64,000 nt of DNA from Chitinivibrionales bacterium (GCA_014728215.1 WJLZ01000068.1:1-64000); one strand, 5' to 3'; positions 26,128-35,088 are shown, counted from the stretch's first letter. Numbers and translations are program-made. Notes: generated by a model from the letters alone, not told the origin.

Positions 26128-27490
26128 CACGTTCAAAGAGAACAAAAACAGTTTTACCTATAATTTTTAGGTCCTGCCATATACTCCAGGTATCGATATA
26201 TTTCAGGTCCAGTCTTACTATTTCGTCGAAATCGGTTATTTTATTTCGTCCGCTTACCTGCCACATCCCGGTTATACCGGGTTTAATACTGATTCTCCGA
26301 TGGTGCCATTTTTCATACTTGCTCACTTCATCGGGGGTTGGCGGCCGGGTTCCGACAAGGGACATTTCGCCACGCATGACATTGATAAACTGGGGAAGTT
26401 CATCGATACTCAATTTTCTGATTATTTTCCCGATAGGCGTAATTCGCGGGTCATCTTTGATCTTAAATATTGCACCATTTAATTCGTTTTTATTTTCCAG
26501 CTCCTTTTTGCGTTTTTCGGCGTCCATATACATGGTTCTGAATTTGTAAATAATAAACCGTTTGCCGTTTTTACCCACCCGCACCTGTTTGAAAAACACC
26601 GGGCCGGGGGATGTCAGTTTGATTATTGCTGCCAGTGGAAGATAGAAAATAACCAGAAAAATAATGCCGATAAGCCCCCCAAGAAAATCAAAGCAACGCT
26701 TGAAGATCAACTGGTCCGGGTCGAGTTCAACTGTATGGGAAATAATTGTCGGTCGATCTAAAAACTGATGATACTCCCATCGGGCAAAAGTGGTTGCTCC
26801 GGATATATTGAGAAAGACCCGTGCCGGCCGTCCCATCTCTTCACAAATGTGGAGAAAGGGATCTATCCTGAATCCGCCTTTGGTAAAATTACGGGGTATA
26901 CAGAAAAAAACTTCTTCAACATAGCTGCTTTTGAGCATATTTTCGAATTCGGAAGGTGAGATCCCCAAGTCGACGGTCTGAGCCACACGAAGTCCCCATT
27001 CCGAATGGCTCCGGGTTTTATGTATAATCTCGGCGGCATCCCGGCCACGGCCAAAAAGCATCACCGGCGTCAGGTTATGGTTTCTCCGGCGAATGACCGC
27101 AACAGCATTTAAAAGAATCAGTTTTTCGGTGGTGATAAGAAGAAAAGAGATCATGACGAATGCTACATAGAGTACCCTGCTGTCAAAAGGGTCGGGCATG
27201 ATATAAAGAATTGCCGCCCCTAAAATGCCGACTGAGGCAAAAATCATAAATATTCGTGGAACCAGGTTTCGCATCCAGCTGAAATGGAGAATAGAAAAAA
27301 GAGAGCGGGTCCAGGCGAAATAGAGATAAAACCCCAGAAGGGCAATGAACATCAGCCAATAATGAAATATGGGAAATAATGGCCTGAATTGAATAACAAG
27401 CGTGTGGGCAAGGTAAAAGGCGGCGAGTAAAAGCAGGCAATCAACGGTTGCGATTATCTGCTTTATGAATAAAGAATGTTCTTTGAGCAT
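26114..27490 (-). CDS. Polyprenyl-phosphate sugar-1-phosphate transferase (WbaP/ExoY type)
   Basis: A 458-residue membrane protein with four to five N-terminal helices, a nucleotide-fold middle region and a C-terminal catalytic domain (about 270-458). The catalytic part begins with a re-entrant helix and SPGPVFF(K)Q, followed by KFRTMYMDAE, the SIDELPQFINVM segment and GITGMWQVSGRN. It should load a sugar phosphate onto undecaprenyl phosphate to begin a surface polysaccharide. No polysaccharide operon flanks it. A second enzyme of the same family lies at 55376. Confidence 0.9.
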   Translation of the reverse strand: MLKEHSLFIKQIIATVDCLLLLAAFYLAHTLVIQFRPLFPIFHYWLMFIALLGFYLYFAWTRSLFSILHFSWMRNLVPRIFMIFASVGILGAAILYIMPDPFDSRVLYVAFVMISFLLITTEKLILLNAVAVIRRRNHNLTPVMLFGRGRDAAEIIHKTRSHSEWGLRVAQTVDLGISPSEFENMLKSSYVEEVFFCIPRNFTKGGFRIDPFLHICEEMGRPARVFLNISGATTFARWEYHQFLDRPTIISHTVELDPDQLIFKRCFDFLGGLIGIIFLVIFYLPLAAIIKLTSPGPVFFKQVRVGKNGKRFIIYKFRTMYMDAEKRKKELENKNELNGAIFKIKDDPRITPIGKIIRKLSIDELPQFINVMRGEMSLVGTRPPTPDEVSKYEKWHHRRISIKPGITGMWQVSGRNKITDFDEIVRLDLKYIDTWSIWQDLKIIGKTVFVLFERDGAY

Positions 27491-27643
27491 AAATTTAATC
27501 TTCGATTCTGCCCTGTTAGCACCAGGCTTACCATTTCCGCCTTTACGTATCCACGGCAGTGATAATGGTTCACTGCGTAATCAGCGAGAAAAATAAAAAT
27601 ACAGCTTTTTTGATATGAGAGCCAACATTCTTCCTGTTCATTA

Positions 27644-28666
27644 CTACCCGGGAGTAAATTCGAAGGGAAAATTGAACCTCATATCGCCGATGTTTCCGGG
27701 GATTTTCTTGAATCGTATTTCTTTTATATAATTTTGAAACGAATTCAGAAAAGCCGGGTTGTTAATCGATGATTTTGTTATGGCTGCCGAAGCCACCCGG
27801 CCGTCGGGAGTAACGACAAAATTAACCCATATCTGACCCGATATAGATTCATTTGTTTTCAGTTGTTTTTTATACAATGCCTTTAAATTGGGTATGTGTT
27901 TATTAATCGAATCCTTAATGGAGTTTTGACTTCGGTATTTTAAGGCCATTTTTGAATTGGCGCGCTTTTGCCTAACAACCTTTGTTCGTTTTTTGACCGG
28001 TTGGGATGTCCTATCGGCCAAAAGCCCTTTAATCATATCCGCTACCCCGGCCATCGAATCGACCGAGATTGTCTCGGTGAGGATAAACTCATTAACAATT
28101 GCCGCAATACGGTCCGGGAGTATCAAAACAGATGAAAGCAGTTTGCTAAAAGCTCTGGTATCATTGGCGATATTAATGCTGTCGTTATTCAAGGCCGTAT
28201 CCTTTACGGTAACCGGAACCGGACTTTTTTTGGTAATAAACCGTACATTTGCTTTTATCAGGGAATCAACCGATGCAAACACTGCCTGGGGATAGAGAAG
28301 GCTATCGGCCTTTTTATGAAGTGCTTTTCCTGAAAGGAAGAGGCACCGTGATGGATATGCTTTCCAGTCTTCCCCGGTTTCGAGGGAAAGGCGCTCCGCA
28401 AGGTCTTTGACAACAGATGAATAATCGGCAGTGTCGAGTGTTTGTAACTCGGTTTGAGCCAGGGTAAGGCGGCGGGCGGCTGCGGTACCAATTTGAGAAA
28501 CTGCCATTGATGAATCAAATACGCATTCCTTGGCTTTTCCTAAGCTGATAGTGTCGTTATCAATAATAAAAAGGGGTTCTTTATCGGGATCCTTTTTTCC
28601 ACATCCGGTAACGACCAGTATGATTAAAAAAGCAAGGATTGAGATGGCATTTTTCCGTATACTCAT
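27644..28666 (-). CDS. Lipoprotein with TonB/AgmX-like C-terminal domain
   Basis: A 340-residue predicted lipoprotein; the N-terminal hydrophobic segment ends in VVTGC (Cys22). The middle is Ser/Asp/Leu-rich and helical. The last about 70 residues (GQIWVNFVVTPDGRVASAAI, then FKKIPG and a final F-PFEF strand) match the TonB C-terminal fold as seen in AgmX/PglI-type proteins. Unlike true TonB it is lipid-anchored, so it may link periplasmic complexes rather than transduce energy. It stands alone between two minus-strand genes with 76-153 bp gaps. Confidence 0.78.
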   Translation of the reverse strand: MSIRKNAISILAFLIILVVTGCGKKDPDKEPLFIIDNDTISLGKAKECVFDSSMAVSQIGTAAARRLTLAQTELQTLDTADYSSVVKDLAERLSLETGEDWKAYPSRCLFLSGKALHKKADSLLYPQAVFASVDSLIKANVRFITKKSPVPVTVKDTALNNDSINIANDTRAFSKLLSSVLILPDRIAAIVNEFILTETISVDSMAGVADMIKGLLADRTSQPVKKRTKVVRQKRANSKMALKYRSQNSIKDSINKHIPNLKALYKKQLKTNESISGQIWVNFVVTPDGRVASAAITKSSINNPAFLNSFQNYIKEIRFKKIPGNIGDMRFNFPFEFTPG

Positions 28667-28742
28667 CAGGGACTTCCTTTTCTAAAATAAAAAAATCCGG
28701 GAAATGTAAATGAAACAACCGGTAATCGACAGTGCAATTCTC

Positions 28743-29324
28743 TTACCGTTTCTCCAGTAATTTTTTCATACCTTTTTCCAGGGTACTAATTACAGAATTG
28801 TTTTCGATAATATACCATGGCTTTCCCGATGGAGCATCAAAAAGCATTTCCTGCAAGCGCATTCGTTTTTCGATAGCTGCGGGATCAAGCTTCCCTGAGC
28901 TTTCGAGACGATGGCGGCGTATCGAGTGATCAGCGTGAATCCATATTGCTGTGTCGAACCAGCTCTCTATTCCCCAGAGAGGAATGAGCGCTGCATCGCA
29001 GATAACATTTCCCTTTCTGTTCTTTTCCAGCTCCGATGCAAGATGCTTAAGCAGTTCCGGATGAACGATGCTATTGAGTAATTTGAGGTTCTGAAGAGAC
29101 CTGAAAACGTATTCGCCTAATTTATGAAAAATAATTGTATTGTCGCCAATAATGTCTGATCCGAAAGCAGCAACCAGGTCTTTTCTGATTTTTTCATTTC
29201 CATTCATGAGTTGTTTCGCGTCATTATCGGCATCAATAACCCGGCATGGAATGTGTTTTTTGAGGATCTGTGCAACGGTTGATTTTCCTGCCCCCATATA
29301 TCCCGCAACACCGATATGCGCCAT
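28743..29324 (-). CDS. coaE: Dephospho-CoA kinase
   Basis: A 193-residue P-loop kinase for the last step of coenzyme A synthesis (3'-OH phosphorylation of dephospho-CoA). Walker A is GYMGAGKST (8-16), followed by VIDADNDAKQL, the family's substrate-side DAD motif. VHPEL and the C-terminal KRMRLQEML basic helix of the lid follow. Length fits CoaE. It starts two bases after the SpoIIE-type phosphatase gene stop, so the two are one transcript; the pairing has no obvious metabolic logic. Confidence 0.86.
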   Translation of the reverse strand: MAHIGVAGYMGAGKSTVAQILKKHIPCRVIDADNDAKQLMNGNEKIRKDLVAAFGSDIIGDNTIIFHKLGEYVFRSLQNLKLLNSIVHPELLKHLASELEKNRKGNVICDAALIPLWGIESWFDTAIWIHADHSIRRHRLESSGKLDPAAIEKRMRLQEMLFDAPSGKPWYIIENNSVISTLEKGMKKLLEKR

Positions 29325-29326
29325 AT

Positions 29327-30589
29327 TCAGCTATCCGTAATTCTGTGCTTGCGTATTATTACGCGATTACCTTTTTCATTATAATCCACAAAATCCACAT
29401 AGTTACGAACTATAAATAAGCCCCGGCCACAGTCTTTTTCAAGGTTTTCGGGCAATGTTGGATCAGGAACGGCGTCGATATCAAATCCTTCACCTTCATC
29501 CATAATGGCTACTGTTACATGATGCTTTGTGGTGATGTGGCCTATAGTGACTTTTTTGGTGTGATCTTTTTTGTTGCCGTGATAGATCGCATTGGCAAGG
29601 AGTTCGGTCAGGGCAATTTTCATTTTCCGAATGCTGTCGTCGGGGTACCCGAACTCATCCATTTCCTTGAGAATGACAGCAGTGGCCCGATCCATTTCTT
29701 CAAAATAGTTGATAAACATCAGATAGACCGGGGCTTTTGGGTCGAAACCCAGTTTGTCTTTTATTTGATTTTTCCGTGATGCGGTTAAAACTTCGATAAC
29801 GATTGCAGTAAGGTCGTCATCGAGCGCCCGGGTTTGCTGCAAATCATTCAGTTTACTGTCAAAACATTCGACAAGTCCGGCAGGAGAACAATCATCGAGC
29901 TTGCGAAGAATTTCTAATTCGAGCCGTTTTCTTCCCTGAAGTTCGTTTTCGCTGTTAAAAAGCGAATAGATCCCGTTACTGAAAAGTACAAGCCAGTCTC
30001 CGGGGTTGAGATAGAGAATTTTTTCTTCATAGAGGCCATCTTCGAAGATGCCGATGAAGAGGCCGGAGGTTCCTAATGAAACCAGCTGCCGATCTTCTTT
30101 TTTAAAGACAAGGGGAGGTGGATGACCGGCATTGCAGTAGGAGAGTTTGTTGTTATGGAGATCCAGGAAAGCGGCAAAAGCGGTGATAAAATAATCTGCA
30201 AGAGCGTGTTGAACGATTTCTTTATTGACCCGCTCGATCAGGCTGCGTGGAGAAGCTACATTCCGGATATGATTGAGAAATGCAAGTTTTGCCATTGAAG
30301 CAATTAATGCCGATGAAACGCCATGCCCCGAAACATCAAAAATCAAAAACGCAAGCATGTCCTCGGAAATATGAATGACATCAAACAAATCACCGCCTAC
30401 TGTGGAGCAGGGATGATAGAGTGAAGCGATATCGATTCCTTCAATTGCCGGAAGGCTGTGGGGAATCATTGCTTCCTGTACTTTTCGTGCAATAAGAAAA
30501 TCTTTGTCTTCTTTTTCAGGGAGCTTTTCCATTTTCGATGTGGTCGCCTGAGATAGAGATGATATTGGCTTCAAAGAATTTCCCGGCAT
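29327..30589 (-). CDS. SpoIIE-type PP2C phosphatase fused to a HATPase (anti-sigma kinase) domain
   Basis: A 420-residue cytoplasmic protein. The N-terminal PP2C/SpoIIE domain (about 30-270) shows GGDLFD, DVSGHG and a C-terminal DDLTAIVIE strand, the metal-binding motifs. The C-terminal HATPase_c domain (about 285-420) shows ELLANAIYHGN, DEGEGFD and GRGLFI, as in RsbW/SpoIIAB-type serine kinases. One chain thus carries both the phosphatase and the kinase of a partner-switching system. Four STAS proteins elsewhere in the window are plausible substrates. No sensor domain is visible. Confidence 0.9.
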   Translation of the reverse strand: MPGNSLKPISSLSQATTSKMEKLPEKEDKDFLIARKVQEAMIPHSLPAIEGIDIASLYHPCSTVGGDLFDVIHISEDMLAFLIFDVSGHGVSSALIASMAKLAFLNHIRNVASPRSLIERVNKEIVQHALADYFITAFAAFLDLHNNKLSYCNAGHPPPLVFKKEDRQLVSLGTSGLFIGIFEDGLYEEKILYLNPGDWLVLFSNGIYSLFNSENELQGRKRLELEILRKLDDCSPAGLVECFDSKLNDLQQTRALDDDLTAIVIEVLTASRKNQIKDKLGFDPKAPVYLMFINYFEEMDRATAVILKEMDEFGYPDDSIRKMKIALTELLANAIYHGNKKDHTKKVTIGHITTKHHVTVAIMDEGEGFDIDAVPDPTLPENLEKDCGRGLFIVRNYVDFVDYNEKGNRVIIRKHRITDS

Positions 30590-30797
30590 TGGAGCAAAAA
30601 TTTCATTTCACTCTGCAATTGATAAAACAGACCTTCCTGATACGTTTACTTGTAAAATGAAGGTCGGCAATAGTAAATTCTATTTGCTTCAGGAGCCGTA
30701 TTTAATCGAATGCAATTCCTGAAATCCGGTATACCGAATATATTATATATGTTCGACATAAAAATGTCTATTAAATTAGGTGAAAGGAAACCACCAG

Positions 30798-32339
30798 ATG
30801 CTGGCTAAGCTTCGCTCTATGGCAGTTTTAGGTATCGATGCCTTTGAAATAGGTATTGAAGCAGATATTACCGATATGATCCCGAGTTTTACAATTGTGG
30901 GTCTCCCCGATGGTGCAGTGCGGGAAAGCAGGGAGCGGGTGATGTCTGCGATTAAAAATTGCGGCTATGAATTTCCTGCCCGCAAGGTAACCATTAATAT
31001 GGCGCCGGCAGATGTTAAAAAGGAAGGATCGGCCTATGATCTGCCTATCGCAATAGGTCTTTTAATGGCGGATAAGCAGGTTGAAATAAAAAACGCCCTT
31101 GATTATTGTATTGTAGGGGAGCTTTCTCTTGATGGAACAGTTAAACGGATCAAGGGGATGCTTTCGATGGCGATCTGTGCCCGTGATATGGGAATCAAGG
31201 GACTTATTGTTCCCCGGGAATGTGCCGAAGAGGCGGCTGTTGCAGAAGGGCTGGATATCTATCCGGTTGATTCTTTAACCGAGGCATTAAGTTTTCTTGA
31301 AGGGTTCCGGGGAAATGAACCCTATAAGACCGATGTACAGGCTTTGTTCAAAAAGGCCCGGAAATATGCCATTGATTTTAAAGATGTAAAAGGTCAGGAG
31401 CATATCAAACGAGCGCTTCTGGTTGCTGCAGGCGGGGGGCATAACATCATGATGATCGGGCCTCCGGGATCGGGAAAAACCATGCTTGCCCGCAGGCTTC
31501 CGTCAGTTTTGCCCGATCTTACCCTGGATGAGGCCCTGGAGACCACCAAAATCCATTCGGTATCCGGGCATTTGGATGAAAACACGCCCCTTTTGGCAAC
31601 CCGTCCCTTTCGATCGCCGCACCACACAGTGTCGGATGCCGGTTTGATTGGCGGCGGCTCCTATCCGCGGCCCGGTGAGGTCAGCCTGAGTCATCATGGC
31701 GTGCTCTTTCTGGATGAACTTCCGGAGTTTAATAAAAATGTTCTGGAGAATCTTCGCCAGCCCCTCGAGGATGGCAAAGTTACTATTTCCCGTGCCGCAA
31801 TGTCTCTCTCCTATCCGGCCAAATTTATGCTCGCCGCAGCGTTGAACCCCTGCCCGTGCGGATATTACACCGAACCCCGTCATGAATGTTCATGCACTCA
31901 ACCTCAAATTCAGAAGTATATGTCGAAAATTTCAGGTCCTCTGATGGACCGGATTGATATCCATGTGGAAGTGCCGGCGTTATCCTATGAAGAACTCTCA
32001 CGGAAAGAACCGGGAGAAGATTCATTGTCGATGCGAACTCTTGTCGAACAGGCGCGCAAAGTACAGCGTGAACGGTTTAAAAACGAAAAGAAAATATTCT
32101 GCAATGCTCACATGGAGTCGAAACACATTCGCAAATACTGCGATCTGGAGCCCGATTCACAAAATCTTCTTAAGAATGCTATTGAGCGTCTGGGGCTTTC
32201 CGCCAGAGCCTACGATCGTATCCTCAAGGTGTCACGGACAATTGCGGATCTCGATGGCTCGGAAAATGTGTGTTCTTCCCATCTCGCCGAGGCTATCCAG
32301 TATCGAAGCCTGGACAGGAAATTGTGGATGGGGGGATAA
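30798..32339 (+). CDS. YifB-type Mg-chelatase-like AAA+ ATPase
   Basis: About 513 residues from the ATG at 30798, with GAAAGGA about ten bases upstream; an in-frame GTG lies at 30780. An N-terminal ChlI-like domain (IVGLPDGAVRESRERV) precedes the AAA+ core with Walker A GPPGSGKT (221-228), Walker B (LFLDELPEF) and NPCPCGYY, then a C-terminal Mg-chelatase helical domain. This is the YifB/ComM family. ComM is a helicase for branch migration in natural transformation, and YifB's role elsewhere is unclear. No competence genes lie near it. Confidence 0.92.
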   Translation: MLAKLRSMAVLGIDAFEIGIEADITDMIPSFTIVGLPDGAVRESRERVMSAIKNCGYEFPARKVTINMAPADVKKEGSAYDLPIAIGLLMADKQVEIKNALDYCIVGELSLDGTVKRIKGMLSMAICARDMGIKGLIVPRECAEEAAVAEGLDIYPVDSLTEALSFLEGFRGNEPYKTDVQALFKKARKYAIDFKDVKGQEHIKRALLVAAGGGHNIMMIGPPGSGKTMLARRLPSVLPDLTLDEALETTKIHSVSGHLDENTPLLATRPFRSPHHTVSDAGLIGGGSYPRPGEVSLSHHGVLFLDELPEFNKNVLENLRQPLEDGKVTISRAAMSLSYPAKFMLAAALNPCPCGYYTEPRHECSCTQPQIQKYMSKISGPLMDRIDIHVEVPALSYEELSRKEPGEDSLSMRTLVEQARKVQRERFKNEKKIFCNAHMESKHIRKYCDLEPDSQNLLKNAIERLGLSARAYDRILKVSRTIADLDGSENVCSSHLAEAIQYRSLDRKLWMGG

Positions 32340-32401
32340 CCTTAAAGCTCGAAACTCGAAATCCACAATTGCGCATTCCGATGCCGCTTTTTGCTTTCCT
32401 G

Positions 32402-33199
32402 CTATAGCGACACTATCTCACTGGGATTTCCTTTATACGACAGTACTATCGGAATGTTTTCATGCCCGGCTTCTTTCAATGAGCCGAAAATGCAGTCTCG
32501 TGCAATGGCTCCTTTGTTTCTTTGCTGACTGATATGGGCCAGTACAATTGCCTCCGGTACTTTTTCCGATGCGTATAGTACTTTTGTCAAAAAGTCGGCA
32601 CATTCGCTGTTGGAAAGATGTGCTTTTTGGATTCTCTGCTTGAGGAAATAGGGGATGGAATCGTTGAACAGCATGGCCTCATCATGATTGGATTCAATAA
32701 TAATCAGGTCGGAATTTGAAAAGTATCGAACGGTTTCTTTCGTGGTATTTCCGATATCGGTAGCAATGGTGATTTTCCGTTTTTTTTGTTTTTCAATGAA
32801 TTCAATGCAGAATCCGCTGCATCCTCCCGATGAATCGTGATGCACCGGAAAGGGGGTAATACTCACCGTCTCCAGTGAAAATGTCTCGAAAGGAAAGGGC
32901 TGTAGAGAGGTGCCGGATCCACCTCTCGGGACCCCGGGGATAAAGGGAATTACCGCGTGGTCGCAGTACACGGGGACGTTACTTTTGAAAAGCTTTCGAA
33001 GGAAGGCTTTATTTATATGGTCGCTGTGAATATGGGTAACACATGCTCCTTTTAGCGCAGAAAAGGGGATTTTGATGTCGTCGAGCTGTTTCATTGCATA
33101 GGAAAAACTGCATCCACAATCGATAATCATTGCGGTATTAGTGTCCCATAAAAGGGTGCAGTTACCGGCGCTGCTTGAGGTCAGGATACGCATGTTCAT
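32402..33199 (-). CDS. MBL-fold hydrolase, YycJ/WalJ-like
   Basis: About 265 residues when started at 33199 (a second ATG follows at 33193); the open frame extends to 33382 but the added N-terminus looks untranslated and no SD is visible. The metal core is THIHSDH (55-61), with further ligands in HHDSSGG, ATDIGN and ESNHD. This is the short YycJ/Exo-like branch without a beta-CASP domain, linked in other species to DNA repair or cell-wall control. It is convergent with yifB, 62 bp apart. Confidence 0.85.
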   Translation of the reverse strand: MNMRILTSSSAGNCTLLWDTNTAMIIDCGCSFSYAMKQLDDIKIPFSALKGACVTHIHSDHINKAFLRKLFKSNVPVYCDHAVIPFIPGVPRGGSGTSLQPFPFETFSLETVSITPFPVHHDSSGGCSGFCIEFIEKQKKRKITIATDIGNTTKETVRYFSNSDLIIIESNHDEAMLFNDSIPYFLKQRIQKAHLSNSECADFLTKVLYASEKVPEAIVLAHISQQRNKGAIARDCIFGSLKEAGHENIPIVLSYKGNPSEIVSL

Positions 33200-33484
33200 A
33201 GAATAAAAAGATACATAATTTTCATTGTCCAAGGCGTTCCTGAGGCTCCAGGGAATTCCCCAGGACGGGGAGAGGAACAGAAAAACTTCAATCTTCTCTC
33301 TAAAAAAAAATTCACGTATAACCTTTTTATTGTTGCAGAATGTATACCACAAATTGTAATTTTGAGAAAGAACACCCAGCATATACCGTCACACGTACTT
33401 TCAGAAAGGAAACAAACAAGCTAAAAACAACAACCGCCATTTGTAAAGGTTGTCTTTATAAATAATATGTGTCAATTTTTATGT

Positions 33485-33503
33485 GAAACCGAAATTCGGT
33501 TTC
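33485..33503. promoter_or_regulatory. Perfect inverted repeat, candidate operator
   Basis: GAAACCGAA and TTCGGTTTC are exact inverse copies around a single central A, with an outer TGTG/CACA pair extending the symmetry imperfectly. The odd-length, tight symmetry fits a dimeric protein-binding site better than an RNA hairpin. It lies about 155 bp before the SWIB ATG. Confidence 0.5.
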
Positions 33504-33585
33504 TTATGCACACAGTCAAAGGTTCGAGTGCGTGTTGCATCGATGCTGGTGTATATACATACGAAAAAGTAAGCTCTACAGATTC

Positions 33586-33629
33586 AGGAGTAGTTGGAGG
33601 CCACAGAACGGTCCGGCTGCTCCTTTTTT
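33586..33629 (+). terminator. Terminator-like hairpin in the SWIB leader (possible attenuator)
   Basis: An eight-base stem (AGGAGTAG with CTGCTCCT, one G-T pair) encloses a 23-base loop and runs straight into seven T's. It ends 29 bp before the SWIB ATG. Because no plus-strand gene lies upstream in this interval, it either terminates a short RNA or attenuates the SWIB transcript. Confidence 0.6.
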
Positions 33630-33658
33630 AATTTAACCCTTTTCAAGGAGGTTTTTTC

Positions 33659-34063
33659 ATGGCCGCCAAAAAAGCAGCAAAAAAGAAGAAAGCTGCGCCG
33701 AAAAAGAAGGCTGCTGTAAAGAAAAAAGCTACAAAAAAAGCTGTAAAGAAAGCTGCGAAAAAAGCGCCGGCTAAGAAAAAAGCCAAAAAGGCAGCAAAGA
33801 AAAAAGTAAAACGCAAACCTAATGCAGCTTTTATGGCTCCTATGCAGCCAGATGCAGCTTTGGCAGCAGTTGTCGGTTCCAAGCCTATGCCACGGACAGA
33901 GATCACAAAGAAGCTCTGGGCCTACATCAAGAAAAAAGGCTTGCAGGACAAGAAAAACAAACGGATGATCAATGCCGATGATAATTTGAAAGCGGTATTC
34001 GGCGGGAAAAAGACGGTTAATATGTTTGAAATGACCAAGCTGGTCAATAAACATATTGGGTAG
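33659..34063 (+). CDS. SWIB/MDM2-domain protein with lysine/alanine-rich H1-like tail
   Basis: A 134-residue basic protein. Residues 1-58 are almost entirely Lys/Ala repeats (AKKA, KKK, APKK), like histone H1 C-terminal tails. Residues about 63-134 form a SWIB domain (PMPRTEITKKLWAYIKKKGL then INADDNLKAVFGGKKTVNMFEMTKLV). SWIB proteins occur in chlamydiae and a few other bacteria; with the basic tail the protein should bind DNA, perhaps as a nucleoid protein. AAGGAGG sits seven bases before the ATG. A strong terminator follows and it is monocistronic. Confidence 0.92.
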   Translation: MAAKKAAKKKKAAPKKKAAVKKKATKKAVKKAAKKAPAKKKAKKAAKKKVKRKPNAAFMAPMQPDAALAAVVGSKPMPRTEITKKLWAYIKKKGLQDKKNKRMINADDNLKAVFGGKKTVNMFEMTKLVNKHIG

Positions 34064-34093
34064 TTTTATTCTTGATCAGTAAGATTACAATGG

Positions 34094-34127
34094 GGCTCCG
34101 GGGTTACATTTCCGGGGCCTTACTTTT
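34094..34127 (+). terminator. Rho-independent terminator of the SWIB gene
   Basis: An eight-base stem GGCTCCGG with CCGGGGCC (one T-G pair) around a ten-base loop, followed by a T-rich run (TTACTTTTTG). It starts about 30 bp after the SWIB stop codon. Confidence 0.85.
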
Positions 34128-34177
34128 TGTTATCGAACGTGGAATTGAGCTGCTGTAGATTTTTTAACTCGTCCTGA

Positions 34178-34618
34178 TTACTGCTTTTTCAGAGGGAACT
34201 TGAGTATTTTTCCCTCTCCATTATCCTGCGTACTTTCGGATTGCCGCACTTCACCAAGAATTTTTTTAGTATCAACTTTGACTATACGGATAGCCTTTGT
34301 TCGTTGCTCATCTTGAAACAGCCCTTTAGCAACATGGGGCGGTTGAAGCCTGAGGACATTTTCGTGGGGAGGAAATGTTGTCAAGGATATATATTTCATC
34401 CATATCCATTTACCCTGGGGTTTGGAATCGAGATCCGGTGAATACTCAAGACAGATATTATATCCCGCAAAACTCCAGTTTGATTCATCACCGGCCGGAG
34501 AATCAAGAGGCATTTCCAGAAAACAGAAAACATCATTTTCAAGTGGAAAATCAACAATTTCATTCCCAGGAACATAGCGGGTTGCATACTCGACAATCTG
34601 TTCTCGTGTGAGCCCCAT
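34178..34618 (-). CDS. Hypothetical protein coupled to a small lipoprotein
   Basis: About 146 residues from the ATG at 34618, which overlaps the upstream lipoprotein stop as TAATG. A longer frame starting at 34648 would overlap more. The protein is soluble, with an aromatic- and acid-rich middle (WSFAGYNICLEYSPD) and a basic C-terminal end; there is no signal peptide. I do not recognise the family. Translational coupling suggests it works with the lipoprotein. Confidence 0.62.
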   Translation of the reverse strand: MGLTREQIVEYATRYVPGNEIVDFPLENDVFCFLEMPLDSPAGDESNWSFAGYNICLEYSPDLDSKPQGKWIWMKYISLTTFPPHENVLRLQPPHVAKGLFQDEQRTKAIRIVKVDTKKILGEVRQSESTQDNGEGKILKFPLKKQ

Positions 34619-34902
34619 TACTTTCTCTCTTTCCGGCTTTTTTTGCATGCCTTGATCGCATCAGCACATTGTTGTCGAAGCGTTGTATATATTGGTTTTA
34701 AATCCTGTTTTTCTTCCGACGAGAGAGCTACATATTCACGTTCGAAATCTTCTAAATCCTTGCAAACATCAGCCATATACTGACACCGAGAGGTGTCATT
34801 TTCCTGAACATTTTCAATTAGTACGGGAGAACAGGAGAGTAGAAAACAGATAAGAGTCGAAAAGAATAGTGCAATGATCTTATTATCAGCTGTTATGGGC
34901 AT
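34618..34902 (-). CDS. Small lipoprotein
   Basis: A 94-residue predicted lipoprotein with a hydrophobic stretch (9-22) ending in LLSC (Cys24). The mature part carries several Cys residues and acidic/basic helices (DFEREYVALSSEEKQDLK). No family is recognised. It overlaps the next gene by one base, and the pair forms a short minus-strand unit bounded by the SWIB terminator and the divergent STAS promoter. Confidence 0.65.
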   Translation of the reverse strand: MPITADNKIIALFFSTLICFLLSCSPVLIENVQENDTSRCQYMADVCKDLEDFEREYVALSSEEKQDLKPIYTTLRQQCADAIKACKKSRKERK

Positions 34903-35059
34903 GGCATATAAATATCTTTAAAAAATTCAAGAATATCTTTAGGAATAACTATAAATTTAAATTGCGAACAGATCGTGTAACAACATTTCACTATTTCTGT
35001 TTCTGTTTCCTTTAAAAGCTTCTGTAGAAAACGGGCCTTTAAACAGGTATAGAAAATAG

Positions 35060-35088
35060 TTGAAGCGGATTACTCGGGGTGATATAAT
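35060..35088 (+). promoter_or_regulatory. Sigma-70-type promoter of the tandem STAS genes
   Basis: TTGAAG and TATAAT are separated by exactly 17 bp, a near-consensus housekeeping promoter. The expected start of transcription is near 35095, giving a leader of about 50 bases to the GTG at 35148. Confidence 0.75.

Larger units (their letters stand above)
33200..33658. other. Long leader/intergenic region upstream of the SWIB gene
   Basis: About 460 bp divergent between the YycJ-like and SWIB genes. It contains a perfect inverted repeat (33485-33503), a terminator-like hairpin (33586-33629) and the SD AAGGAGG (33645-33651) of the SWIB gene. A possible -35/-10 pair (TTGTAA, then TAATAT about 17 bp later) starts near 33440. 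No open frame here looks translated. Confidence 0.5.

Noticed and set aside
33525-33545. A T-loop-like GGTTCGAGTGC segment suggesting a tRNA
   Set aside because: No acceptor, D or anticodon stem can be folded around it.
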